In this document: positions 49,560-61,364 of the stretch, piece by piece
How the letters are laid out: each line of letters starts with the position of its first letter
Numbering within the stretch: position 1 is the first letter of the stretch
DNA from: Rachycentron canadum
Taxonomy: Eukaryota > Chordata > Actinopteri > Carangiformes > Rachycentridae
Direction of reading: 5' to 3'
Length of the DNA: 64,000 bases
Assembly: GCA_038496675.1 (NCBI GenBank)
Contig: CM076662.1
Coordinates: forward strand, 23,161,392-23,225,391
Position numbers and translations under genes: made by a program
Notes under the pieces: generated by a model
Seen by the model: only the letters and a program-made list of their open reading frames with translations
Databases searched by the model: none
What the model was told of the DNA's origin: nothing

Positions 49560-50040
49560 AATTAAGAAGTTCTGTCTCCTCCTCCTCTTCTGTTACCTGA
49601 TGAATTCCAAAGGTTTCAGCTCAAAGATGAGATATTTATTCAACCATCAATTAAGAAGAAATTATCCCAAACAGAAAAACTGTTCTTTTGTTACAAAAAT
49701 CTCTTTCGCTTTGATCCGTTGTTTTTTCAACATAATTTTTTACTTCTTTCAATATTGCAATCGCTAAATCAGTCAATAAACTTACATATATAGAATATCA
49801 CATCATATGGAATAAGGAAATAAATCAAATTCAAATAAGAAATAATCAACATTTCATGTCCCAGCCTCCTAAATATGAAGATCTTCTTTTCCTATTAAAT
49901 TAATAAGTCGTTTCCATGATTATGATAATTGTTTACACTCTGCTTTGATTGCAGACAAAGACTTTTATTCTGAAGGCTGAGTCCTGCTTTAGTTTCCGTC
50001 AGTCACCGGACATCACAGTCCTGGCTGTGTACGGTGGCTC
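49560..50040. other. AT-rich spacer and klhl18 promoter side
   Basis: No exon recognised from 49560 to about 49950. From 49980 base composition rises towards the CpG-rich klhl18 first exon. Confidence 0.4.
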
Positions 50041-50080
50041 GTTGGGGTCAGTTCGCGCCGCTCCGCCGCTCGTGCTGACG

Positions 50081-53000
50081 ATGGGAGACGTTCTCTGCGA
50101 AGAGCTCGAGGATTTAGTTCATTTCTCAGTGCACGACTTGCCGGCAAGAGGCTATGTCGTCATGGAGGAGATCCGACGTCAGGGGAAACTGTGTGATGTC
50201 ACGCTCAAGGTAAGAACCGACGACACTCGAGGCTGAAGTTAGCCTGTCAGCCAAAAGCTAGCAGTCCGTTAGGGGGAAGCTAGCTGAGGCAGAGCTAATG
50301 GTGCTAATAACATGCTAACAGCAGCTTATTATGTTATTATGATGATGACTTCAAAGCCACTTCACTCGGGTTTGTGGCGTCACAGGCCGTTAGCCTTGGC
50401 TCGGGAGTGAAGATAACAGCTAATCACTGAGCAGCTGCCGAGGAGCCCTGAAGCAAGCCAGCAGGAAGAGAGGACACCTAGGACTAGACCAGGACTGACC
50501 CACAGACCAGGACTGACATATGGACCAGGACAGGCCTATAGACCAGGACTGACATATGGACCAGGACTGACATATGGACCAGGACTGACATATGGACCAG
50601 GACAGGCCTATAGACCAGGACTGACATATGGACCAGGACAGGCCTATAGACCAGGACTGGACCAGGACTGACCTACAGACCAGGATTGACCCACAGACCA
50701 GGACTGACCCACAGACCAGGACTGGACCAGGACTGACCTACAGACCAGGACTGACCCACAGACCAGGACTGGACCAGGACTGACCCACAGACCAGGACAG
50801 GCCTATAGACCAGGACTGACCCACAGACCAGGACTGACATATGGACCAGGACAGGCCTATAGACCAGGACTGACATATAGACCAGGACTGACATATGGAC
50901 CAGGACTGACCCACAGACCAGGACTGACATATGGACCAGGACAGGCCTATAGACCAGGACTGGACCAGGACTGACCCACAGACCAGGATTGACCCACAGA
51001 CCAGGACTGACCCACAGACCAGGACTGGACCAGGACTGACCTACAGACCAGGACTGACCCACAGACCAGGACAGGCCTATAGACCAGGACTGACCCACAG
51101 GCCAGGACTGACCTACAGACCAGGACTGACATATAGACCAGGACTGGACCAGGACTGACCCAGTTGAAGTTAACATGAAGCTTCATCAGTCATCATCATC
51201 ATCATCAGCAGATCTGTTGATCAACCTGTTGAACATCTGTGTGAACACCCGTGTGCTCGTGTTGACAGGTCGTAGTAACAGGTCAAACAGGTAAATGAGG
51301 AGACACCTCCTCCTCTGACATGGTCACGTTGTTCAGAGCTGGGACCTGATGTCAGAGACTCTGAGCTGCTGCAGCTTGATCCTCTTAAAGTCTCAGCTCC
51401 AGACCTGCTGAGTCAGGACCTGCAGGAGGAAAACCTGCAGCACCAAGCGCACAGGTATACCTGTACAGGTGAGAACAGTGTCCAGGTGAGATGGGTATTG
51501 ATACTTCACCATCCTTCCTGCAGGTTGGAGATCATAAGTTCAGCGCTCACAGAATTGTCCTGGCGGCCTCCATCCCGTACTTTCACGCCATGTTCACCAA
51601 CGACATGGTGGAGTGTAAACAAGATGAGATCCTGATGCAGGGCATGGACCCCAGGTAACCAGACCAGTATAGGTACCACACAGTTTGAGACCAGTCTGCC
51701 CAGTCTAACCAGTCCCTCTACCCACAGTGCTCTGGAGGCTCTTATTAATTTTGCGTACAGCGGCCATGTTGCGATCGACCAGCAGAATGTCCAGTCTCTC
51801 CTGATTGGTTCGAGCTTCCTGCAGCTGCAGAATGTCAAAGACGCCTGCTGCTCCTTCCTCCAGGAGAGGTCAGTGAGTTCACATGAGAGCAGAACCAGAC
51901 TGATGGACCTAGTCCTCACAGTCCACAGTCACATGACTTTTATCAAGTGCTTCTTGTTGAGAAGTATCTGAAGTAGAACCACCTGACTGTGAAACTGTTT
52001 GAATCTCATGCTGTTGATTGTGCTGGTTTTGACCTGAACCTCCACCCTGACCCTGTCCTGGTCCTGGTCCGGTCTCAGGTTACATCCGAAGAACTGCCTG
52101 GGTGTACGTCAGTTTGCAGAGACAATGATGTGTACGACTCTGTATGACTCGGCCAACAGCTTCCTCCACCAGCACTTCGTGGAGGTTTCCCTGTCCGAGG
52201 AGTTCCTGGGCCTGAGGACAGAGGAGGTGCTGGAGCTGGTCGGCTGTGATGAGCTCAACATTAAAGCAGAGGAACAGGTGGGCTGCCCCACCTGAACCAC
52301 CTGAGAGGAGCACACGTTTCTGTCCTCCTCGTCCTCCTCTTCCTTTCCTCCTGTCCCCCGTCTCGACACTCCATTCCACTTGACTTCACACCCTACCTGA
52401 AGTGACACTCGACTCAACACTTGATTCAACACTCCACTTGACTTGACTTGACATTTGACTCGACTCGACATGACACTCAACTCGCTCCATCCAGCTGGTG
52501 TTCATATAATTAACTCTGGACAGAGGTGGCCACATGCTATCAGCTTCACATGCTAACTGTTGCATGCTAACAGCCACATGTTAACAGATATGCATGCTAA
52601 AAGTTTCACATACTAATAGCCACAAGCTAACTGCCCTGTGGACCCGTGCAGGTGTTTGAGGCGGTTCTGGCCTGGGTCCATCACGACCGGGACCAGAGGG
52701 AGACTCTGCTTCCGGAGCTGCTGTCAAAGATCAGACTTCCTCTGTGTCGACCTCAGTTCTTGTCAGACCGGGTCCAGCAGGACGAGCTCGTACGCTGCTG
52801 CCATAAATGCAGGTGAGACAGAAGCCTGTTACATTATGTTAGCTCAGCGGGTTTTTTTCATACTTGTTGACCTTTGTGTGTGAATGGTGTCGACCAGTCT
52901 CTGTTGAGCTTCCTGTTTCCCATTTCCTGTTAGGGACTTGGTGGATGAAGCCAAAGATTTCCACCTAATGCCAGAGCGGCGCCCTCACCTGCCCACCTTT

Positions 53001-54805
53001 AAAACCAGACAAAGGTGCTGCACGTCCATTACCGGGCTCATTTATGCCGTGGGAGGACTCAACAGCTCAGGTTCACTACTCGTTCTGGATCCTAGGTCCT
53101 GGGTTCTGGGTTGGGAGCTGATCTGGGTTGTGGTGTTTATTTTGTTTCAGGTGACTCCTTAAATGTGGTCGAAGTATTTGATCCAATCGGAAACTTCTGG
53201 GAGCGCTGTCAGCCAATGAAGACGGCTCGCAGCAGAGTGGGTGTGGCTGTCATTAACGGGCTGCTGTATGCCATTGGTGGATACGACGGCCAATCGCGGC
53301 TGAGCACGGTGGAGGTTTACAACCCGGAGACAGACACCTGGACGCGGGTGTCAAGCATGAACAGCCAGCGCAGGTGATCAATACCTGTCAATAGTGATCA
53401 GCTCTAATTGATGCACTGACATAAAACTAACCACAGCTGCTGTCGTCAACAGCGCCATGGGAACAGTCGTGGTTGATGGACATATCTACGTCTGTGGCGG
53501 CTATGATGGAAAGTCATCTCTGAACTCGGTGGAGTGTTATTCTCCAGAGACCGACAGGTGAGTCGCTGTCAATGCTTTTCAAACTTTGGGCAGTCTTCAC
53601 CTGGGGCAGTGTCACACATGACCAGGATGTTCATGTCTTTCTCAGTAGACAATGGGGGAGGTCAGAGGTCACTGATTTTCCCTAATATGACTCTGTAATG
53701 GAGTCTTAAGGTTGTTAATTAAAGGGATTTTAAGGGTTAAAAGACGACCTTTTTGTCTGACAGGACGCACATAAGTGTGACAGCAGGAAGTGACATCACA
53801 GTGAAGTACATGACATCATTTTAAAGGACCATCGCTGGTCTCTTCATCTTCATGTCAAAAGATCCAAATGCTGTGAACCAGCTCTAAACAAACAGCTGTA
53901 CAGTCCTCACCTGCTGAAGGCGTCCCACAGGAAGTGGTTATTAAATCAGGGCTCATGGAAGCATGTTGAAGGGCCGTTGTCTCCAGAGGTTAAACCTTAA
54001 ATCTGTTTCCAAAACCTCAGACCAGAACTTATGTCCTGTTTGTTGTGTCTCAGTCTGTTTCCCTCCTGTTGGATGATGATGATGATGACTCTTCTTCACC
54101 TGTGGTCCAGGTGGACGGTGGTAACAGAGATGAGCGCTAGTCGCAGTGCTGCAGGTGTGACGGTGTTTGATGGACGCATCTTTGTCTCAGGCGGCCATGA
54201 CGGTTTACAGATCTTTAACACGGTCAGTTTCACCATCAGCCAATCAGAGTGAAGACTGGTCTTAGCATAGAGAGGGAGTCTGACCCTGGACCTCCAGGGC
54301 CTGCAGTAGACCTGTATGTAGACTCCAGGGGCCACAGTAGATCTGTAGAGACATCTGATCAGACCACTCCACATTCGGACGTCAAGTTTTACATATGTTT
54401 CTTACCCCCCCCCCCCAGGTGGAGTACTACAACCACCACACCAACCGGTGGCACCCAGCGATGGCAATGCTGAACAAACGTTGTCGCCATGGGGCGGCGT
54501 CTCTGGGCAGCCACATGTACGTGGCGGGGGGGTATGATGGGTCAGGCTTCCTGAGCGGGGCCGAGGTTTTCAGCTCAGCCTCAGGGCAGTGGAGCCTCCT
54601 GGTGGCCATGAGCACACGGCGCAGCCGGGTGTCCCTAGTGTCTACATCGGGTCGTCTGTACGCTGTGGGTGGATATGACGGACAGTCCAATCTCAACTCC
54701 GTGGAGATGTACAACCCCGACACCAACCGCTGGACCTTCATGGCTCCTATGGCCTGCCACGAGGGGGGGGTCGGGGTGGGCTGCATCCCCCTGCAGCCAG
54801 CCTAA
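50081..54805 (+). CDS. klhl18: Kelch-like protein 18 (CUL3 adaptor)
   Basis: BTB-BACK-Kelch substrate adaptor for CUL3 ubiquitin ligase; known targets include Aurora A and, in photoreceptors, UNC119. Ten exons join in phase: 50081-50209, 51524-51654, 51728-51868, 52079-52277, 52652-52812, 52934-53070, 53151-53373, 53453-53557, 54111-54222 and 54419-54805; 574 residues, the same as human. The BTB domain covers about residues 30-140 (GDHKFSAHRIVLAASIPYF). BACK follows (LHPKNCLGVRQFAETMM). Six Kelch repeats with YAVGG/YAIGGYDG turns fill about 285-574, ending HEGGVGVGCIPLQPA. The frame is open upstream to 49949, but homologues start at the MGDVLCEELEDLVHFS position, so the 50081 ATG was chosen. 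The exon 10 acceptor follows a poly-C tract. Confidence 0.97.
50475..51168. repeat. GACCAGGACTGACCCACA minisatellite in klhl18 intron 1
   Basis: About 690 bp of 17- to 18-bp units GACCAGGACTGACATATG / GACCAGGACTGACCCACA / GACCAGGACAGGCCTATA. Variant units are interleaved in a higher-order pattern. Long frames here are repeat artefacts. Confidence 0.95.
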
Positions 54806-55861
54806 ACCTAAACTGGCTCAAAGGCCAAGCATCGGCATGTTACTGTGGCTGCAGGCGGGGGACGGTGCCCTCCAGTGGCGTCATTGAGCTTCGTTTATAT
54901 TACGGCTGGGCTCAGACCTGCACACTGATGCCAGCCCTGTGGGATTGTGGGTAAAACTGAAGCACTAGTCTGCACCAGCTAGCTGCTAGCATTATGCTGT
55001 TAACGCATGTGTGGACCAATTGATTCTAAATATAGATTTTTTTTGATTGAAACCAACAGGAAGTCACTTAACTTCCAGTTGCTGCTTGATTCAGGATGAC
55101 CACTCAGATCTGTTTCTGGAACCACTTTCACTGGATGGTTTTATTGCTAATCTATAATCAAAGGGTGTGATGGACAAACAAAAAACACTGATTCTTTAAT
55201 AGACGAGGGTTCATCCTCTGGGGAGGTCAAGTGACTCTTCACTGAGGAAGTTATCGTCTGTCCCTCCAATATAAAGGTCAGAGATCAAGATCCTCTTGTT
55301 TTTAAATTTCTTCAGGGTCACAGTGAAACAGCAACAGCTGATCACAGAACATGTGATCAGAGCACCCACTTGATGATTATTATTTATTTATCGTTTGTGA
55401 AGTGATGATGTCGTATTGATTAGATTTGAACCTGAAGAAACAGACTGTATTAAAATGAAAGGATGAAGCTGTTCATCATCATCATCACTGTCTCTCAAAC
55501 AGATGGCATGACTCCACCTCAGTGGGTCAGTGAGGTCATCACAGTCGCTGGAACATTAACGATTATCATTAATGATCATTAAACTTTTAATTATCAGTAA
55601 TAATCTGATAATAAGATTATTTAAAATCTCATCTGTTCTGGGCTACCTTAGGTATGCTAGTGGCTAGCCTAGATAGTTGCATGTTAGCATAGCTTGGCTA
55701 ACAGCTCCATTATCATTGGCTGATCAGTAGCTGGAGGCTCCGCCTACTGTCCTGAACAGGGGAAAGTTGTCATGGCAACTGTTCATCTGTTGTTTCATGA
55801 AGCACGCCATGAAGAATTTATAAATAAGGTCAAGTCGAACTGAAAATGAATTCATAATAAA
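54806..55861 (+). other. klhl18: klhl18 3' UTR and candidate poly(A) signals
   Basis: No exon seen. ATTAAA at 55449-55454 and AATAAA at 55856-55861 are candidate ends. Confidence 0.4.
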
Positions 55862-56198
55862 AATAAGCAAGTGTAAAGTTGATAATTGATCATTTGGTGA
55901 GTTTATAGTTTTTTATCTTCATGGTGAATATTTCACATTGAAACACTGATGTTTGTCCCACTGCAGCCTCCGTACGACATCATCCATCACCTGTAGTTTT
56001 ATTGTTTTTTGAATATTTATGTTTCCCTTCCTGAGAGGTTTGTGGATCATTAAAGACAATTTCCTGATCAATTAATCTTCTGATCAGAGGTGTGGATGTC
56101 ATCAATCAGTGCTATTGATTATTGATAAGTTTGTGTTTCACTAAACGAGTTTCAGGTGACAGAGAAGTTCATGAAGATGCTGCTGAAATGAAATCTCC
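55862..56198. other. Convergent spacer, nothing recognised
   Basis: AT-rich unique sequence between the klhl18 and bfsp2 3' ends. Confidence 0.4.
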
Positions 56199-56204
56199 TT
56201 TATT
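56199..56204 (-). terminator. bfsp2: Candidate poly(A) signal of bfsp2
   Basis: TTTATT on the plus strand is AATAAA on the minus strand, about 1.25 kb beyond the first bfsp2 stop. That distance is compatible with a further downstream exon. Confidence 0.35.
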
Positions 56205-56936
56205 GTCTCATCATCAACCCTCACATCAAAACAATCCATGTTATTGATCAGGAAGTCACGGACATCTGCTGTGATGTCATCAGTTCAAAGTGAGGCAGGT
56301 AGAACACACCTGCTCTCATTGTCCCACAGTCCGTGAGCTAGTCGTTTCACCTTCTCTCACAGGTAAATGGAAAGATCCCTAATGCTGCATTCATGTCACT
56401 TCCTTGTCATTGTAATGAAGAGTTTCAAATCTCCAGGTGCATCATGGGAAACCTAGTCCATGTTTCATATTAAAGACTCAGGGTTCATGGCCTCCGGCTA
56501 TAACCATGATATTTGTTTTTACTCCCATGATTCAGTCTGATCTTACTGGTTCATGATAACCCCCCCCCACACACACACACACACATACAGGTGACATCAT
56601 AAAGTCTCAGTTGATCTGATGCTGCAGGTCTTGACCCAGATTCAATCCTGGACCCAGGTCTACCTGTGATCCTGTGGTGTGAAGTCCAGCACATTAAAAC
56701 ATGTCACAGCGTCATGATGACAGCCTCACTCTTGACTTCCTGCACACATCACCAGGGACATGTCCTCCAGCAGAGACCAGTTCAGGTCGGACAAACCAGA
56801 ATCCCCTGCAGGCCGTCAGTCCTCAGGTCCTACTCAGGGATCAGGGTCCTGAAGGACCTTCAGGTCCTGGAGGATGGGTCCTGGATTCTGCAGCAGCAGG
56901 GGCAGCTCCCTCAGCTCCTGAGTGCAGACCTGAATA

Positions 56937-57440
56937 CCTGTGTTGTTATGGTTGTGTCAGTGTTGTTATTGTAGTATTGTTGTGTCAGTGATGTTGTTGT
57001 TGTGTCTGTGTTTTTATTGTTTTTGTGTCAGTGTTGTCGTTGTGCCTGTGTTTTTATTGTTGTGTCAGTGTTGTTATTGGTATTGTGTCTGTATTGTTGT
57101 TGCGTCAGTGTTGTATCAGTATTGTTACTGTCGTGTCGGTGTTGTGTCTGTGTTGTTGTTGTGTTGGTGTTGTTGTTGTGACAGTATTGTGTCTGTGTTG
57201 TTGCGTCAGTGTTGCTATTGTTGTGACAGTTTTGTTATTGTTGTTGCATCAGTGTTGTTATTGGTGTTGTGTCAATATTGTTGTTTGTGTTGTGTCAGTA
57301 TTGTTGTCGTTGTGTCTGTGTTGTTGTTGCGTCAGTGTTGTGTCTGTGTTATTGTTGTGACAATGTGTCAGTATTGTTGTTGTGTCTGTGTTGTTGGTGG
57401 TGTTTTGACAGTATTGTTGTGTTGTTATTGTTGTCGTCTT
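56937..57440. repeat. GTTGTTATTGTTGTGTCAGT repeat beside bfsp2 exon 6
   Basis: About 500 bp of TTG-rich units (GTTGTTGTGTCAGT, TATTGTTGT) with strong strand bias: T/G on plus, A/C on minus. It begins only about 10 bases after the bfsp2 stop/donor. Confidence 0.92.
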
Positions 57441-57448
57441 GCTGTGAC

Positions 57449-59584
57449 TTACGGCTTCTCGCTCGGCAGGAAGCGGCTCTCCTCTCCGTCCAGGATGCCA
57501 TGGTAGACACCGATCTCCTGCTCCAGACGCTGCTTGTTGCTTAGCAATGTGTCGTAGTCGCGCCGCTGCTGCTCAATCTCTCCGCGGACATCGGCAAGCT
57601 CCGCCTCCAGTTTGGCCACCACAGAGCCCAGGTTCTGCAGCTCCACGTCGTGCCAGTGGCGGGCGTCACTCAGGGAGTTCTCCAGACCTCGTTTCTGCAG
57701 GTAGACAGTGTGAGACCTGATTGGTTCCTGATGGCAGGGATAGATGAAATTATTGACGGTGGCATCTCACCAGCGCTCTGATGGACTCTGTCTCGGCCTG
57801 AAGACTCTGGATCTTACAGCCAGCGTCACTGCATTCGGCTTTCAGCACCTCCACCTGCTCCTCCTCAGGACTCAGTCTGCTCACACACTGGGCCTCCTGC
57901 AGGACACGAGTGAGGACACACCTGAGGACACGCCTGAGGACACACCTGAGGACACCTGGGGACCTGTGGGGGCCATCCTCACCTTGCAGTCCAGCTGGTA
58001 GCTGTCTGTCTCAGCTCGGTTCTTCTCTGTCACCTTCTCCCAGTGGCTCCTGATGTAGCCCAGGATCTGGTCCAGACTGGTCTCAATGGGAGCATCGGGC
58101 TCATCCACCTCACGTCCTGCCATCTGACTGTAGAGGACTCGAACATCCTGGATGGACAGACAGGTCACATGACCTCAACTCATTAAAGGGGCAGTTCTCT
58201 CACAAACAGTCATCTGTACAGAGGCTGAGGTGGGACAATTTTGCAGTGATTAATTTTAACACTTCATTTTATTAAATTTGATTTGAACCTGCTCATGGTT
58301 GTTCTCCAGGTCGTGGAGCTCAGCTCTCATGTTCTCCATCTGCTCCTCGAGCTCCGCCTTTGTCAGGTTGGCATCATCGATGACTTTGTACAGAGAGCTT
58401 ATCTCTTCCTCCACCGCCTTCCTGAATGGCTGCTCGTTCTCGTACCTGTAGGAGGAAGGCAGCTGTTACTCCTCCCACTCCTCCCCCCGCTGTCCCCCCT
58501 TCAGGTCCACACTCATCGATATGATGAAATCTGCTGTGTGTATGACCTCTGACCTCTCCTTGAAGTCCTCAGCATTGGCCTGAACATTCTCTGTCTGCAG
58601 CATCAAACGAGCGTTGTCCAGGATGGCTTCACTGACCTGCACAGACCGCAGGAAAACAGAAAACTGAGTGGGGCTGCAGACAGCAAGGGGCAGCAAACAC
58701 ACACACTGTCCCCACATGTGCACACATACACACACACTGTTCCCACATGTGCACACATACACACACACAAATACACAGTCTCCACATATACAGCAGACCA
58801 GTGTCAATCACTGAGGTGTTACTGGATTATTGATTATTGATTCCTGATTATCTGATGAATATTTCATGTAGATTAATAGTTTGATCTCTAAAATACGCTC
58901 GGCCTGGATCAGTGACCCAGGATCCTCCTAAGGACTGGGGTTGGGTGGTTTGTGGTCTGTAACCATAGCAACAGGTTACAGGAACATGCTCCACCACAGG
59001 GGTTGGGGTTTTAAGACATGTTCCCTCTTGTCTGAGATCTGACCCTGAGTTCCTGATCCAGGACTTAAGCTTCTTTAATTGCCCCCATTCACTCATACAC
59101 TACACCCTGTATAACATTGCCCCCATCCTCCCCCTGACTTCACCTGTCTGTAGACGTCCTCCCACTCCCTCCGGAGTGGTCCCCAGGCCCCGACGCTGGA
59201 GGCCTTGCGGTCCAGGCAGAGCCGGATCTGCTCCTCCAGCTGCTGGTTCAGCTGTTCCAGGGCTCTCACTTTGTCTCTGTACTCCATCAGGCAGCTGTTC
59301 AGTCCCACCGCCACCCCGTGGCCTGTGGTCCGGTCCCCAGCCCGAGGCATGACCGGGGCCGCGCTGCTCCTCATCCCCTGCAAGAAAACGCTGCTGATGC
59401 CCAGAGCCCGCCGGGAAACTCGCGTCCCCAGGCTGGAGGCTCCGCCCACCGGGGGAGCAGAGCCCACAAAGACCCCGCGCGGAGGGGCGGTGCCAGCTGA
59501 GCCGATCCTCCCGCAAGAGGCGGCGGCCGGGCGCTCAGAGGACGGCTGTCCCAGGAAGGAGGAGCGGCGTCGGGGCAGAGGCAT
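57449..59584 (-). CDS. bfsp2: Phakinin (BFSP2/CP49), lens beaded filament protein
   Basis: Lens-fibre intermediate filament protein that co-assembles with filensin. Exons 59144-59584, 58554-58636, 58289-58445, 57983-58147, 57771-57896 and 57449-57694 join in phase to give 405 residues (human 415). The head MPLPRRRSSFLGQP and RVSRRALGISSVFLQG match phakinin. Coil 1A begins LNSCLMEYRDKVRALEQ, diverging from the usual LNDRLASY motif as phakinin does. Rod blocks LMLQTENVQANAEDFKER, ENEQPFRKAVEEEISSLYKV and RHWHDVELQNLGSVVAKLEA are clear. The rod end YHGILDGEESR stands for the helix-termination motif. The TAA stop at 57449-57451 overlaps a consensus donor (GCC then GTAAGT), so a spliced form with another C-terminus is possible. 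Confidence 0.95.
57903..57960. repeat. CTGAGGACACACCTGAGGAC short tandem repeat
   Basis: Five imperfect 12-bp CCTGAGGACACG/A units in bfsp2 intron 4. Confidence 0.85.
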
Positions 59585-59977
59585 AGTGCTCAGTGGCTCC
59601 TGGTGTCAAACCGCCAAGAGCCGCCGAGCGGCAGCATTTATGGAGGATGGAGTTCTGGAAACATGGCGCCTTTGTGTAGGACGTGTTTGTGCTGCTGCTG
59701 AGAAGAAGCTTTGTTCTCATGGAAACACTGGTTTCAGCTGCATCAGCAGGTGGGGGTGGGGGGGGGGGGGGGTCAGGAAGAGTCCTGAAACACACAGAGA
59801 GGTCACACACTGTATGCACACAAACATTTCACATACAAATCACAACCAACGCACTGACAGGTCACTGGACACACACAAACACACACACACACACACACAC
59901 TGTCCTTACAGACTTTTGAGGACACTCCTCTCAGTGGAGGCCACGTGATGAAGCTGAATAAATATGACAATATTGTC

Positions 59978-60145
59978 TTTACATGTCCTCACATGTTCTT
60001 ACATGTCCTCACATGTCTTTACATGTCCTCATATGTCCTTACATGTCCTCACATGTCCTTATATGTCCTCACATGTTCTTACATGTCCTCATATGTCCTC
60101 ATGTATCCTCATATGTCCTCACATGTCCTCATATGTCCTTGTACA
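59978..60145. repeat. ACATGTCCTC minisatellite
   Basis: About 17 units of 10 bp (ACATGTCCTC/ATATGTCCTT/ACATGTTCTT). It is open in all three plus-strand frames, and none of these is a real protein. Confidence 0.92.
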
Positions 60146-60314
60146 TCATTACAAAGCCAGTTTCCATTAAAGACAGGCTTATTTAGAAACCAGTTTCCTG
60201 TAGTCACTGTGACAACAGTCTGTTCTGGTTCATTGACTGTTTTCATGGAAACCCCTGAACTCTCTGTTTTCAGGTGAACGCTCAGATTTACAGGAAGTGG
60301 TTTAACCCCCCCCC

Positions 60315-60346
<32 letters not shown>

Positions 60347-60387
60347 AAACACTGTTCAATCATCTCAGGACATAATGTTCATTATCT

Positions 60388-60597
60388 GGTCTCGTGTTCT
60401 CTTGGTCTCCTGGTCTCCTGGTCTCTTGGTCTTTTTGTCTTGTGGTTTCTTTTTCTCTTGGTCTCCTTGTCTTGTGGTCTCCTGATCTCCTTGTGTCCTG
60501 GTCTCCTGGTCTCTTGGTCTTTTTTTCTCCTGCTTTCCTTGTCTTGTGGTGTCCTGGTCTCCATGTCTTCTTGTCTCGTGGTCTTGTGGTCTCCTCC
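60388..60597. repeat. TGGTCTCCTGGTCTCTTGGTC pyrimidine-rich minisatellite
   Basis: Imperfect CTTGGTCTCCTGGTCT units over about 210 bp, strongly C/T-rich on the plus strand. Confidence 0.9.
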
Positions 60598-61084
60598 AAC
60601 ATACCATCACCTGACTCACAGACAATAACAACATAATAACACAGACAAACATATTAAAGGGTGAAGTGTTGCTGTGTGTGTTGCCATAGTAACAGTCAGT
60701 TGAGGCATTTTGCGGAACAAAGTGAAAACAGGAAGCGAGAAGGAAGGAGGTGAAGAAACAAGTGTGACTCTATTTCCTGTTCTTCACTCACACTCCCTGT
60801 CACAGTTTAACATTCATCAACGTTCACTCCAGACCACTGTTAGCAACTGTTAGAATCTGTTCACAGTCTGAAAATGAATGTTCAGCTTTTTATTAAACAA
60901 AGAAGACAGATAAAGTCACATGATCTCACAGAGGCACATCATTGGCTCAGATTAAGGCCCCTCCTTCTGTCATGTGATGCATTTCCTGTTCAAGGAAAGG
61001 AAAGGAGGTCACATGATCAAACATGCTCCAATAACAGCAGCTAAAAATCACAGTTTGTGGCTAAGAAGAATTTCACATTCTATA

Positions 61085-61345
61085 TACAGGCAGGTCTTGG
61101 AAAGCCCTTGAAACTGTCCTGAAAAAGCCCACAGAAAGTCCTGGAAATATCCTGAGAGTCCTGGGAGAGTCTTGAAAAAGTCTTGAAAACTGTACCGGGA
61201 ACCATCCTGGAAAAGTCCTGAGAAAGAAGTTTTACGATCTCAAGAATACATTCAAGACCTCCAGGGAGTGACGGGGAATGAAGAAGGAGTGACAGGGGAG
61301 TGACAGGGAACTGAAGAGGGAGTGAAGAGGAAGTTACGGGGGAGT
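61085..61345. repeat. Degenerate repeats in the chemokine receptor 3' UTR
   Basis: AAAGTCCTGGAAA/GAGTCCTGGGA words at 61085-61220, then AGGGAGTGACAGGG words at 61262-61345, just after the receptor stop. Confidence 0.6.
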
Positions 61346-61364
61346 GATGGGGGGTGGCATGCAC

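Larger units (their letters stand above)
59600..61079. other. Region between bfsp2 promoter and chemokine receptor 3' end
   Basis: No coding exon recognised. The bfsp2 promoter should lie just right of 59584. Poly-G near 59755, (CA)n at about 59873-59901 and 60312-60350, and the two minisatellites listed separately take up much of it. Confidence 0.4.

Noticed and set aside
49949..50080. Upstream in-frame extension of klhl18 (start MQTKTFILKAES)
   Set aside because: Family members begin at the MGDVLCEELED position, and the extension has no family match.
50673..51186. VSPGLWVSPGL-type 167-residue frame and its opposite-strand partners
   Set aside because: Translation of the klhl18 intron 1 minisatellite.
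57025..57360. Cys/Val/Leu-rich frames such as CQYCCRCVCVVVAS
   Set aside because: Translation of the TTG repeat.
59945..60277. SSHVLTCPHMSL-type frames
   Set aside because: Translation of the ACATGTCCTC repeat; all three frames look alike.
60360..60652. Lys/Arg/Glu/Asp-rich 80- to 95-residue minus-strand frames
   Set aside because: Translation of the TGGTCTCCTGGTC repeat.
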